From contig CADAHS010000001.1 of assembly GCA_902787825.1 (NCBI GenBank), positions 15,669 to 74,062 of the forward strand: a stretch of 58,394 nt of DNA, written 5' to 3'. Under the pieces are notes generated by a model. The model searched no databases, had not been told where the DNA came from, and saw only the letters and a list, made by a program, of their open reading frames with translations. Shown here piece after piece: positions 16,926 through 25,855 of the stretch; within the stretch, counting starts at the first letter, position 1, and the number at the start of each line of letters is the position of its first letter. This DNA is from an uncultured Ruminococcus sp. (lineage in GTDB: Bacteria; Bacillota; Clostridia; Oscillospirales; Ruminococcaceae). Both the position numbers and the translations under genes were made by a program.

Positions 16926-19900
16926 ATGAACGATAATTCTTTTGCACAGATCTTTTCTCAGTTTGAGTATGACTTTACGTCTGCTCTTGCTAATGCAAAG
17001 ATCCTGAAGATCACATCTTCTGATAATAACCATGTCCTGAATGTGACTGCATCATTTGAAGAGCTTGTCAGATACGATGATGTGGAGCAGTTTTGTACTT
17101 ATATGAAGTCAAAGCTTGGTTCAAGACATTTTTCAATAGATTGCAGATTTACTCCGGATATGCTCACAGCTGAGTATTTTACGGAGATATTCCGCTTTTT
17201 CAAGGATAAGTTCCCGCTTGTGAACGGCTTCTTTAACGGTGCTGAAGCAAGCATTGACGGGGATATCGTAACGATAACCTTAAAACACGGCGGATATGAC
17301 CTGCTCAAAAGGAACGGCGCATCAAATGCCCTCTCTACGCTTGTAAATGAGATGTTTTCAAGAAAACTCAAATTTGAATATAACGGCGTTCTGGAAACTG
17401 ATGCTGAGGCTTATGAACGTGAACAGAAGGAGTTTCTTGCTAATCTGCCTGCTCCGGCTGCCCCGACAGCAAACAGCAGTCCATCATCTTCGTCTGTAAA
17501 GCCGGATAAGAATGAGGCTGAGATCGTTTTTCGCACCTGCGATCTTGATTTTACAAGACTGCACCTTCTTTGCGACAATGCTCTTGTACTGAAAGGCTCT
17601 CCGATTGACCCGCAGACCAAGGTCACACAGATGAGTGATATAGCTGCTGATTATACAGGCTCTATCACCGTTTGGGGCGATGTTTTCAACGTTGAAACAA
17701 AAGAGACCAAAAAGGGTATGTTAATAGCTACGGTTTTCATTACCGATTACACATCTTCGTTCTCATTGAAATTCGTCGGAGCATTAAAAGCCACAAGATA
17801 CAATCCGCTTACCAAAACAGTGCTTGAAGCGATCCTTGCGAAAATGAAAAAAGGCAGTACCGTTATCGTTTCCGGAAATGTCGAAGAGGACGATTTTGAC
17901 CATTCGGTGAATATCGTTGCTGAATCAGTGCTGCTTGTAAAGCGTGAAAAGAAAAAGGATAACTGCGAGAAAAAAAGAGTTGAGCTGCATCTGCATACTA
18001 ATATGTCGCAGCTTGATGCGATGACTCCTGCTGAACTGCTTGTCAACAGAGCACACGAATGGGGGCAGAAAGCTATTGCTATCACCGACCACGGTGTTGT
18101 GCAGGCTTTTACTGCTGCGGGAAATGCCTGTGCAAAGATAAGGCAGAAGGATAAGGATTTCAAGATTATTTATGGTGTCGAGGACTATGAGGTAAATAAT
18201 GATGAGCAGATCGTGACAGGCCTTGGAAACAGCGAGCTTGACGAAACTTTTATCGCTGTTGATCTTGGCGTAAGCGGTTCAAATACCCAGACCGATACAA
18301 TAACGTCTATTGCCGCTGTAAGGATCAACAGCTTTGAGATGACTGACAGATTTGAGATCAGCGTCACAAGCGACTGTGATGAGAAAACAGCGCTTGAACG
18401 CTTTGTGGAATTCTGCGGCAGCGACAGTATACTTGTAATGTCAAATGCACTTTTCAATAACGCTATGCTTTCACAGAGCCTTGTGAGAAATCAGCTCTCT
18501 TTTGAACTCACAACAGTAGACGTTATCAGAATGTGTCAGCATCTTGTAGATGACTTTGAAGCTACAAGCATTGAACAGGCAGCGCAGCACCTGCAAATGC
18601 AGCAGTTCAGCGGTGCCGAGCTTGTGGCTGAGGTCTATGTGCTTGTTTGCAAAAAGCTGATAGAGCAATATCCGCTTCTTGTTGTGAGAACTGATATGAT
18701 AAACAGCCTGCTTGCAAATGAGGACGAGAACGACATCAGAAACCGCAGACGCTATCACCAGATAATCCTTGTTCGGAACAATACCGGTCTCAAGAATCTG
18801 TACAAGCTTATTTCTTATTCCAATCTGAAGTACTACAAGAAACGTCCGAGAATTCCTAAATCTGAACTTGTGAAGCACAGAGAGGGACTTATCATCGGCT
18901 CTGCCTGTGAGCAGGGCGAGGTGTTCAGAGCGATGGCTGAAGGTGCTTCGTGGGAAAAGCTAAAACAGATAGCTGCATTTTATGATTATCTTGAAATACA
19001 GCCGTGCGGAAATAACGAGTTTATGCTCAGAAACGGTACAGTGCAGACGTATGAGCAGCTGCGTGATTACAACCGCACTATATGCAGACTTGGCGAGGAG
19101 CTTGGGATACCTGTATGTGCAACCTGTGACGTGCATTTTATGGATAAGTCTGATGCAAAGTTCAGAGCAATTATCCTTGCAGGACAGGGCTTTGCCGATG
19201 CAGACCAGCAGGCTCCGCTATATATGAGAACAACAGAAGAGATGCTTGAGGAGTTTTCGTATCTCGGAGAAGAAAAAGCATACGAGGTCGTCGTAACAAA
19301 TACAAACCGGGTCGCAGATATGGTCGATCCTGATCTTAAAGCGTTCCCTAACGGTACATATACTCCGTACATTGAAGGCGCAGTCTACGAGCTTCAGGTC
19401 ATCTGTTGGAGAAAATGTGTCAAGATATACGGCGATTGTGAACCTGATGAGATAAGCGTTCCGCCGGAAAAGGAACTTGACGATGAGCAGCTCAAGCATA
19501 TCGGGGACTACTTTAAAGATCATATCCCGCCGATAGTATTTGACAGACTTGAAAGAGAGCTTGATTCGATCATTGAGCATGGTTTTGCAGTGCTGTATAT
19601 GATCGCACAGAAACTTGTTGCATATTCAAATCAAAACGGGTATCAGGTTGGTTCTCGTGGTTCGGTTGGTTCGTCATTTGTTGCTTCAATGTCGGGTATC
19701 TCTGAGGTAAATCCTCTTGAGCCTCACTATGTCTGCCCAAAATGCTGCCACAGTGAGTTTATCACGGACGGTTCGGTCGGCTCAGGATTTGACCTTCCGC
19801 CGAAAAACTGTCCGGAATGCGGAACGGATATGCTTCGAGACGGCCACGATATACCGTTTGAAACATTCCTTGGATTCCATGGCGACAAAGCTCCGGATAT

Positions 19901-21326
19901 AGACCTCAACTTTTCCGGAGATGTACAGACAAAGGTACATAAATATACCGAGCAGCTGTTCGGTGAAGATCACGTTTTTAAAGCCGGAACTATCAGCGGT
20001 GTTCAGGAGAATACAGCCTACGGCTATGTTATGAAATATCTTGACGACAGAGGAAAAACTCTGCCAAAGGCGGAGATCGAACGCCTTAAACAAGGATGTG
20101 TCGGTGTAAAGAGGACAACCTCTCAGCACCCGGGCGGAATGGTAGTTATCCCAAGCGATTATGAGGTGTATGATTTCACTCCTGTTCAGCATCCGGCTGA
20201 AAAGGTCGATTCGGATATGGTCACTACCCACTTTGACTTCCGATCAATGCACGATACTATCCTTAAACTCGATGAGCTCGGACACGATGTACCGACAGAG
20301 TATAAGTATCTTGAAATGTTCAGCGGCAAGGATATCACAAAGATCCCGATGTCTGACCCTGATGTATATAAGCTGTTTACCTCGCCTGAGGTGCTCGGCG
20401 TTAAACCTGAGGATATCCGCTGCCCTACGGGAACGCTGGGTATTCCTGAAATGGGAACAAAGTTCGTTTGCCAGATGCTTATGGACGCAAAACCCAAGAA
20501 TTTTTCTGACCTTTTGCAGATCTCCGGTCTTTCTCATGGTACAGACGTGTGGCTTGGAAATGCAAAGGATCTTATCGCTGAAGGTATCTGTGATATCTCA
20601 AATGTTATCGGAACCCGTGACAGTATTATGACTTACCTTATCTACCATGGCGTAGATAAGAGTTTGTCATTCCAGATCATGGAGATAACTCGTAAAGGTA
20701 AAGCTCCCGAAAAGCTGACGGAAGATATGAAAAACGAGATGAGAGCGCATGATGTACCTCAGTGGTATATAGACAGCTGTCTGAAGATCAAATATATGTT
20801 CCCGAAGGCTCACGCTGCAGCGTATGTTACGGCTGCGATCAGACTGTGCTGGTTCAAGGTGCATGATCCGCTGACATTCTATGCGACAATGTTTACCGTC
20901 CGTGGAGAGGATTTTGACGCTGAGCTTGTTATGAGAGGAATGTATGTTATCAGAAACAAGCTCGAAGAGATAGAAAACAAGTCCAAAGACGAAAAGACGG
21001 GAAAGGACAACGGAGTTTACGATATCCTTATGCTTGCAAACGAGATGCTCTCAAGAGGCTATGAGTTTTTGCCTGTGGATATCAACAAGTCACATTCGTT
21101 TATTTATCGTATCGAGGACGGAAAGATAAGACTGCCTTTCTGTTCGCTCAACGGAGTCGGACTTAATGCGGCTAATCAGATCTATGAAAAAGCCAACGCC
21201 GGCGGATTTATCTCGGTCGAGGAGTTTCAGATACAAAGCGGAGTTCAGAAATCTGTCGTTGAAACTCTTGACAGGAACGGCGCATTCGGAGATCTTCCAA
21301 AACAGAACCAGCTTTCGCTGTTCTAA
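16926..21326 (+). CDS. polC: DNA polymerase III PolC-type alpha subunit, with degenerate proofreading domain
   Basis: Replicative polymerase of Firmicutes, 1466 residues. Domains in order: N-terminal domain, OB fold (about 235-340), PHP domain split by an exonuclease insert (about 350-700), then the polymerase core with the zinc-binding cysteines (VCPKCCHSEF, CPECGTDM) and the catalytic PDIDLNFSG segment, and a C-terminal QLSLF clamp-binding motif. PHP motifs look intact (LHLHTNMSQLDA, ITDHGV, YGVED, CDVH). The exonuclease insert does not: the expected DxE reads D446-L-G448, the HNxxFD motif reads S506-N-A-L-F-N511, and the ExoIII region reads Q560-F-S-G-A-E565 where His-x4-Asp is expected. 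The reading frame is open throughout. Polymerase assignment is firm; loss of proofreading is inferred. Confidence 0.97.
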   Translation: MNDNSFAQIFSQFEYDFTSALANAKILKITSSDNNHVLNVTASFEELVRYDDVEQFCTYMKSKLGSRHFSIDCRFTPDMLTAEYFTEIFRFFKDKFPLVNGFFNGAEASIDGDIVTITLKHGGYDLLKRNGASNALSTLVNEMFSRKLKFEYNGVLETDAEAYEREQKEFLANLPAPAAPTANSSPSSSSVKPDKNEAEIVFRTCDLDFTRLHLLCDNALVLKGSPIDPQTKVTQMSDIAADYTGSITVWGDVFNVETKETKKGMLIATVFITDYTSSFSLKFVGALKATRYNPLTKTVLEAILAKMKKGSTVIVSGNVEEDDFDHSVNIVAESVLLVKREKKKDNCEKKRVELHLHTNMSQLDAMTPAELLVNRAHEWGQKAIAITDHGVVQAFTAAGNACAKIRQKDKDFKIIYGVEDYEVNNDEQIVTGLGNSELDETFIAVDLGVSGSNTQTDTITSIAAVRINSFEMTDRFEISVTSDCDEKTALERFVEFCGSDSILVMSNALFNNAMLSQSLVRNQLSFELTTVDVIRMCQHLVDDFEATSIEQAAQHLQMQQFSGAELVAEVYVLVCKKLIEQYPLLVVRTDMINSLLANEDENDIRNRRRYHQIILVRNNTGLKNLYKLISYSNLKYYKKRPRIPKSELVKHREGLIIGSACEQGEVFRAMAEGASWEKLKQIAAFYDYLEIQPCGNNEFMLRNGTVQTYEQLRDYNRTICRLGEELGIPVCATCDVHFMDKSDAKFRAIILAGQGFADADQQAPLYMRTTEEMLEEFSYLGEEKAYEVVVTNTNRVADMVDPDLKAFPNGTYTPYIEGAVYELQVICWRKCVKIYGDCEPDEISVPPEKELDDEQLKHIGDYFKDHIPPIVFDRLERELDSIIEHGFAVLYMIAQKLVAYSNQNGYQVGSRGSVGSSFVASMSGISEVNPLEPHYVCPKCCHSEFITDGSVGSGFDLPPKNCPECGTDMLRDGHDIPFETFLGFHGDKAPDIDLNFSGDVQTKVHKYTEQLFGEDHVFKAGTISGVQENTAYGYVMKYLDDRGKTLPKAEIERLKQGCVGVKRTTSQHPGGMVVIPSDYEVYDFTPVQHPAEKVDSDMVTTHFDFRSMHDTILKLDELGHDVPTEYKYLEMFSGKDITKIPMSDPDVYKLFTSPEVLGVKPEDIRCPTGTLGIPEMGTKFVCQMLMDAKPKNFSDLLQISGLSHGTDVWLGNAKDLIAEGICDISNVIGTRDSIMTYLIYHGVDKSLSFQIMEITRKGKAPEKLTEDMKNEMRAHDVPQWYIDSCLKIKYMFPKAHAAAYVTAAIRLCWFKVHDPLTFYATMFTVRGEDFDAELVMRGMYVIRNKLEEIENKSKDEKTGKDNGVYDILMLANEMLSRGYEFLPVDINKSHSFIYRIEDGKIRLPFCSLNGVGLNAANQIYEKANAGGFISVEEFQIQSGVQKSVVETLDRNGAFGDLPKQNQLSLF

Positions 21327-21359
21327 AGCGAATATTGCCTTAATAAATTATTTACAAAA

Positions 21360-21401
21360 TCAAGCCCTTGTTTTTGTGTATAATTACTTGACAGGGCTTG
21401 A
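21360..21401 (+). other. Inverted repeat between polC and the his operon
   Basis: Perfect 9-bp inverted repeat (21360-21368 with 21393-21401) with a 24-base loop. No T tract follows on the plus strand, so it is a poor candidate terminator for polC. Its 3' arm overlaps the end of the his promoter -35 box. It could be a weak terminator, a regulator site, or chance. Confidence 0.45.
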
Positions 21402-21416
21402 TGCGTATGTTACAAT
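21388..21416 (+). promoter_or_regulatory. Sigma-A promoter of the histidine operon
   Basis: Perfect TTGACA (21388-21393), a 17-bp spacer and TACAAT (21411-21416), giving a leader of about 60 bases before hisZ. I looked for a T-box or his-leader peptide in this leader and saw none; it is too short for a T-box. Confidence 0.85.
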
Positions 21417-21482
21417 AATTTAAGTTAATAGCATACTACCATGTTAGCACTTTACTATGATAAAGCAAAGGAATGAAGCATA

Positions 21483-22682
21483 ATGAATAGAAACGATCTG
21501 ATTACGCCCGAGGGAACGAGAGATCTGCTTTTTGATGAATGTCTTGCAAGACGTGAGGCTGAACAGAAGCTGAATGCATTGTTCAGCGGACTCGGATACA
21601 GCGAGGTCGTGACACCTGGTATCGAGTTTTATGACCTGTTCAGTTCCAGTACACGACATTTCAGACAAGAGAATATGTATAAGCTTGTTGACTCAAAGGG
21701 CAGGATCATTGTTATGCGTCCCGATTCTACTATCCCCATAGCAAGACTTGCTGCAACAAGGCTTAAAGACGCACAGTTTCCGCTGAGATTGTTTTATAAT
21801 CAGAGTGTCTATGAAAATAATACTCTTTTGAAGGGCAGATCTGATGAGGTCGTTCAGGCAGGAATTGAACTTCTTGGCGGCGAGATAGTTTACAGATCTG
21901 ATCTCGAAGTACTGACTACCGCCGCTGAGGCACTTGCAGGCTTTGATAACGATAATTTCAGACTGGAGATCGGACATATCGGTTATTTTAAGGAGCTTGT
22001 GCATAAACTTGATGCTGATGACAGCGTCAAGGAGGAGATCAGGACACTTATCTCTACAAAGAATTTTCCGGTGCTTAATGATGTTCTAAATGAGTTCGGT
22101 GATAATAAAGTTGCCAATGCCCTCAGACAGCTGCCAAGACTTTTTGGCGGTGCAGATGTCCTTGACAAGGCAGCAGAGCTTTATAATGATGATGATATCA
22201 ATTCGATACTTGAATACCTTCGTAAGGTCTATACAAAGCTTTGCGAGGTAGGCTATGAGGGTAAGATCTCACTTGATCTGGGTATTGTGAGCCACATAGA
22301 TTACTATACCGGTATCGTTTTCAGAGGCTATCTTTCCAATATCGGTGAAGCTGTGCTCAAAGGTGGACGCTATGACAAGCTTGTCGGTGAGCTGGGCAGA
22401 GACTGCAACGCCGTAGGATTTGGTGTAAATGTTGACAGCGCAGCAAGACATATGATCCTTCAGGGTACAAACACAGCAGGAAAGAGATCGGGTGTCATTG
22501 TTTTTGGTGAAAAAGGTTTTGAGGTCCAGGCTGTTGCGTATGTGCATAAGCTTGTGAAAAATGGCGAAAAGGCAGAAAACTCACTGTTTGATTCGCTTGA
22601 TGAAACGATAGAACACGCAAAGCAAAATGGTATCTCTAAAGTCGTTGTTGTAGGCTTGGAGAAAAAAGAGATATCTTTGTAA
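21483..22682 (+). CDS. hisZ: ATP phosphoribosyltransferase regulatory subunit
   Basis: HisRS-like regulatory partner of short-form HisG in the first step of histidine synthesis. The 399-residue protein resembles the class II catalytic core: ITPEGTRDLLFDE at the start, motif 2-like MYKLVDSKGRIIVMRPDST, GRSDEVVQAGIELLG, and the later GIVFRGYLSNIGEAVLKGGRYD. Its place at the head of a his operon, directly before a 209-residue HisG that needs HisZ, separates it from a true histidyl-tRNA synthetase. Confidence 0.95.
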   Translation: MNRNDLITPEGTRDLLFDECLARREAEQKLNALFSGLGYSEVVTPGIEFYDLFSSSTRHFRQENMYKLVDSKGRIIVMRPDSTIPIARLAATRLKDAQFPLRLFYNQSVYENNTLLKGRSDEVVQAGIELLGGEIVYRSDLEVLTTAAEALAGFDNDNFRLEIGHIGYFKELVHKLDADDSVKEEIRTLISTKNFPVLNDVLNEFGDNKVANALRQLPRLFGGADVLDKAAELYNDDDINSILEYLRKVYTKLCEVGYEGKISLDLGIVSHIDYYTGIVFRGYLSNIGEAVLKGGRYDKLVGELGRDCNAVGFGVNVDSAARHMILQGTNTAGKRSGVIVFGEKGFEVQAVAYVHKLVKNGEKAENSLFDSLDETIEHAKQNGISKVVVVGLEKKEISL

Positions 22683-22701
22683 GACAACGGAGGTATGCAA
22701 A

Positions 22702-23331
22702 ATGAATAAACCGCTTCGCATTGCTCTTACAAAGGGCAGACTTGAAAAGGATACGGTCGGACTGCTTGAAAAATTCGGCTATGACTGTACATCAATAAGA
22801 GAAAAGGGAAGAAAGCTGATCCTGCCGATAACTGACGGTAACCTTGAGGTGGTGCTTGCTAAGGCAAACGATGTTATAACTTACGTTGAGCACGGCGTTT
22901 GCGATATGGGTGTCGTCGGAAAGGACACGATAATGGAGATGCAGGGCAAATGCTTTGAGCTTGTAGATCTTGGATTCGGAAGATGCAAATTTGCACTTGC
23001 GACCAAGAAAGGATACGACTTTTATGCAGGGTATAATGTAAAGACGATCGCCACAAAGTACCCGAACATAACAAGAAAATTCTTTGAGAGCAAGGGCATG
23101 GACGTTGACATCGTCAAGATAGAAGGCTCTGTTGAGCTTGCACCGCTGCTGGAGCTTGCAGACGGGATAGTTGATATCGTTGAAACAGGTACAACACTCA
23201 AAGAAAACGGGCTTGAGGTGATCGAGGACGTATGCCCGATCTCAGCAAGGCTGATAGTCAATATGGTGAGTATGAAGCTCAGACAGAAAGAAATAGAGGA
23301 TTTTGTTTCACTTGTAGAGAACAATCTGTAA
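22702..23331 (+). CDS. hisG: ATP phosphoribosyltransferase, short form
   Basis: Catalytic subunit condensing ATP and PRPP to phosphoribosyl-ATP. At 209 residues it is the short form without the C-terminal ACT-like regulatory domain, consistent with hisZ next to it. Seen are RIALTKGRLEKDT at the N-terminus, GVCDMGVVGKDT, and the PRPP-binding ELADGIVDIVETGTTLKENG segment. It lies 19 bases after hisZ and 13 before hisD. It is probably feedback-regulated through HisZ, as in other HisZG systems. Confidence 0.97.
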   Translation: MNKPLRIALTKGRLEKDTVGLLEKFGYDCTSIREKGRKLILPITDGNLEVVLAKANDVITYVEHGVCDMGVVGKDTIMEMQGKCFELVDLGFGRCKFALATKKGYDFYAGYNVKTIATKYPNITRKFFESKGMDVDIVKIEGSVELAPLLELADGIVDIVETGTTLKENGLEVIEDVCPISARLIVNMVSMKLRQKEIEDFVSLVENNL

Positions 23332-23344
23332 GGAGGAAAGTAAA

Positions 23345-24634
23345 ATGTCACTTGTGAGAAAAATATATGTAAATGGTAAAGATGATGTTGAGTTCTTCAA
23401 ACAGCTGGAAAAAAGGAACGGCGAGACAAGCAAGGAGATCACTGCTGTTGTCAGCGATATACTTGATAATGTCAGGCAAAATGGAGATAAGGCTGTAAAG
23501 GATTACACAATAAAGTTTGATGGAAAGCTTCCACAGTACTATGAAGTGCCAAGAGATGTTATAAACGATGCATTGACCGAGGCAGACCCACAGCTCGTTG
23601 AGTCGCTGCTCAACTGCATCGAGAATATTACCGATTTTCACCAGAGACAAAAGGCGCAGAGCTTTGTGAATTGCACTTCGCAGGGCTGTATCCTCGGTCA
23701 GAAGGTGAGAGGCCTTGACAAGGTAGGAATTTATGTTCCCGGCGGCACGGCTGCTTATCCATCAAGCGTGCTTATGAATGCTATCCCTGCCAAAATTGCA
23801 GGTGTGAAGGAAATAACAATGGTCACTCCGCCTCTGAAGGACGGCACACCCAACAAGGATATACTTGTTGCAGCTGCTCTTTGCGGTGTGGACAGAGTTT
23901 TCCTTGCAGGCGGTGCGCAGGCTATTGCTGCACTTGCTTACGGTACTGAGGAGATGCCTAAAGTAGATAAGATCGTTGGCCCGGGAAACATCTACGTTGC
24001 AACTGCCAAGAAACTGCTTTACGGAACAGTTGATATAGATATGTTTGCAGGACCAAGCGAGATACTGGTCATGGCTGATGAAAAAGCAAATCCACGCTAT
24101 ATTGCTGCAGATCTTATGTCACAGGCAGAACATGACAAGCTTGCTTCGGCAATACTTGTAACAACAAGCGAAACTGTTGCTGAACAGACTGTTATTGAGA
24201 TCGAAAAGCAAATGCAGGAGCTCGAAAGGAAAGATATAATCAGGTATTCGCTTGAAAACTACGGCGCAATTCTTATCTGCGAAACCAAAGAACAGGCTTG
24301 TGATATGGCTAACAGATTTTCACCGGAGCACTTAGAAGTGTTGTTTGAAAATCCAATGGAGTATGTTGGAAAACTTGATAACGCAGGCTCGATCTTCCTC
24401 GGACAGTATGCCCCGGAACCGCTTGGCGATTATTATGCCGGACCCAACCATGTTCTTCCCACAAGCGGTACTGCAAGATTTTTCTCGCCGCTTTCGGTAA
24501 CAAGCTTTGAAAAGCGTTCAAGCTTTATATACTATACAAGAGAAGCTCTGCAAAAGGGCAAGGACGATATAATCTATGTCGCTGAAAAAGAAGGTCTTAC
24601 AGCGCACGCAAATTCCATAAAGGTCAGATTCTGA
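23345..24634 (+). CDS. hisD: Histidinol dehydrogenase
   Basis: Zinc-dependent four-electron oxidation of histidinol to histidine, the last two steps of the pathway. The 429-residue protein has DKVGIYVPGGTAAYPSSVLM, PPLKDGTPN, the FLAGGAQAIAALAYGTE block, KIVGPGNIYVATAKK, FAGPSEILVMAD, and the C-terminal GPNHVLPTSGTARF. GGAGG precedes the ATG by about seven bases. Confidence 0.97.
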   Translation: MSLVRKIYVNGKDDVEFFKQLEKRNGETSKEITAVVSDILDNVRQNGDKAVKDYTIKFDGKLPQYYEVPRDVINDALTEADPQLVESLLNCIENITDFHQRQKAQSFVNCTSQGCILGQKVRGLDKVGIYVPGGTAAYPSSVLMNAIPAKIAGVKEITMVTPPLKDGTPNKDILVAAALCGVDRVFLAGGAQAIAALAYGTEEMPKVDKIVGPGNIYVATAKKLLYGTVDIDMFAGPSEILVMADEKANPRYIAADLMSQAEHDKLASAILVTTSETVAEQTVIEIEKQMQELERKDIIRYSLENYGAILICETKEQACDMANRFSPEHLEVLFENPMEYVGKLDNAGSIFLGQYAPEPLGDYYAGPNHVLPTSGTARFFSPLSVTSFEKRSSFIYYTREALQKGKDDIIYVAEKEGLTAHANSIKVRF

Positions 24635-24661
24635 TCCTAAACTAAAGGCAGGTGTATTATA

Positions 24662-25240
24662 ATGAGAACAGCACAGATCACACGAAAAACAAAGGAAACC
24701 GATATCACTCTTTCTGTTGATCTTGATGGAAAGGGAAACGTTTCAATAAACACAGGCATCGGCTTTTTTGATCATATGCTAACAGCTCTTGCTGTACACA
24801 GCGGAGTAGATATGGACGTTAAATGTAAAGGCGATCTCAATGTTGACGGACATCACAGTGTCGAGGATATCGGTATCTGTCTTGGAAAAGCATTTGCTCA
24901 GGCTCTTGGCGACAAGACCGGAATTGCACGTTACGGTTCTGCTTTTGTTCCTATGGACGAATCGCTTGCGTTTTGTTCACTGGATATCAGCGGACGGGCT
25001 TTTCTTGTATTTGATGCTGATTTCACTAACGAAATGATCGGCGAGTTCGATACCTGCCTTACTGAGGAATTCTTCAGAGCATTTGCATTCAATGCAGGAA
25101 TAACTCTGCACATAAAGCAGGAGTACGGCAAGAACGACCACCATATCGCAGAAGCAATATTCAAGGCGGTCGCACACGCCCTCAGACAGGCTCTTGCGAT
25201 CAACGGAAATACAGTTTTATCTACCAAAGGAGTTCTTTGA
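24662..25240 (+). CDS. hisB: Imidazoleglycerol-phosphate dehydratase
   Basis: Dehydrates imidazole-glycerol phosphate to imidazole-acetol phosphate. The 192-residue monofunctional form (no histidinol-phosphatase domain) has the two manganese-binding repeats: GFFDHMLTALAVHSG with DGHHSVEDIGICLG, and later KNDHHIAEAIFKAVAHALRQ. Its stop codon overlaps the hisH ATG (TGATG), indicating coupling. The phosphatase step must be supplied elsewhere. Confidence 0.97.
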   Translation: MRTAQITRKTKETDITLSVDLDGKGNVSINTGIGFFDHMLTALAVHSGVDMDVKCKGDLNVDGHHSVEDIGICLGKAFAQALGDKTGIARYGSAFVPMDESLAFCSLDISGRAFLVFDADFTNEMIGEFDTCLTEEFFRAFAFNAGITLHIKQEYGKNDHHIAEAIFKAVAHALRQALAINGNTVLSTKGVL

Positions 25241-25842
25241 TGATAGCTATAATTGATTACGGCGCAGGCAATATTTTTTCGGTGAAAAACGCCCTTGATT
25301 ATCTTGGAGCTGAAAGCGTGCTGACTAATAACAGGCAGGAGATAGAAAAAGCAGATTCGATAATTCTTCCCGGTGTAGGTGCGTTTCCGGCGGCAATGAA
25401 AATGCTCAGCGAAAGCGGGCTTGTCCAGACTATAAAAGAACAGGCTCAGAGAAAGCCATTTTTGGGTATTTGTCTTGGAATGCAGCTTTTGTTTGAAAAA
25501 AGCTTCGAGTTTGAAGAGTGTGAAGGACTTTCGTTAATAAAAGGATATGTTGACAGGATAAATGAGCCTGACCTTGTTATTCCTCATATGGGTTGGAACA
25601 AGCTTGAGTTCTTGCAGGATTGTCCGCTGTTTAAAGATCTTGGTAATGATGAGTTTGTTTACTTTGTACACTCATACAAGGCGTACTGTGAAAACGATGT
25701 GCTGTATTCCTACTGCACATACGGTCACAATGTACCGGCAGTTGTCGGCGACGGGAGAAACGTTTTCGGTTGTCAGTTCCACCCTGAAAAGAGTGGAAAA
25801 ACAGGCTTGAAAATACTTGAAAACTTTGCAAAACTGCATTAA
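25240..25842 (+). CDS. hisH: Imidazole glycerol phosphate synthase, glutaminase subunit
   Basis: Class I glutamine amidotransferase that delivers ammonia to HisF. 200 residues. The catalytic triad is visible: the nucleophile in [13 protein letters not shown] (Cys near residue 78) and His/Glu in [10 protein letters not shown] (about 178-187). The N-terminus [11 protein letters not shown] is typical. It overlaps the hisB stop codon. HisF follows 13 bases later, but hisA, normally between them, is missing. Confidence 0.96.
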   Translation: MIAIIDYGAGNIFSVKNALDYLGAESVLTNNRQEIEKADSIILPGVGAFPAAMKMLSESGLVQTIKEQAQRKPFLGICLGMQLLFEKSFEFEECEGLSLIKGYVDRINEPDLVIPHMGWNKLEFLQDCPLFKDLGNDEFVYFVHSYKAYCENDVLYSYCTYGHNVPAVVGDGRNVFGCQFHPEKSGKTGLKILENFAKLH

Positions 25843-25855
25843 GGAGGCAGAAAGT

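Noticed and set aside
21417-21482. Possible T-box or histidine leader peptide upstream of hisZ
   Set aside because: The leader is only about 60 bases, with no T-box sequence, no run of His codons and no terminator/antiterminator pair.
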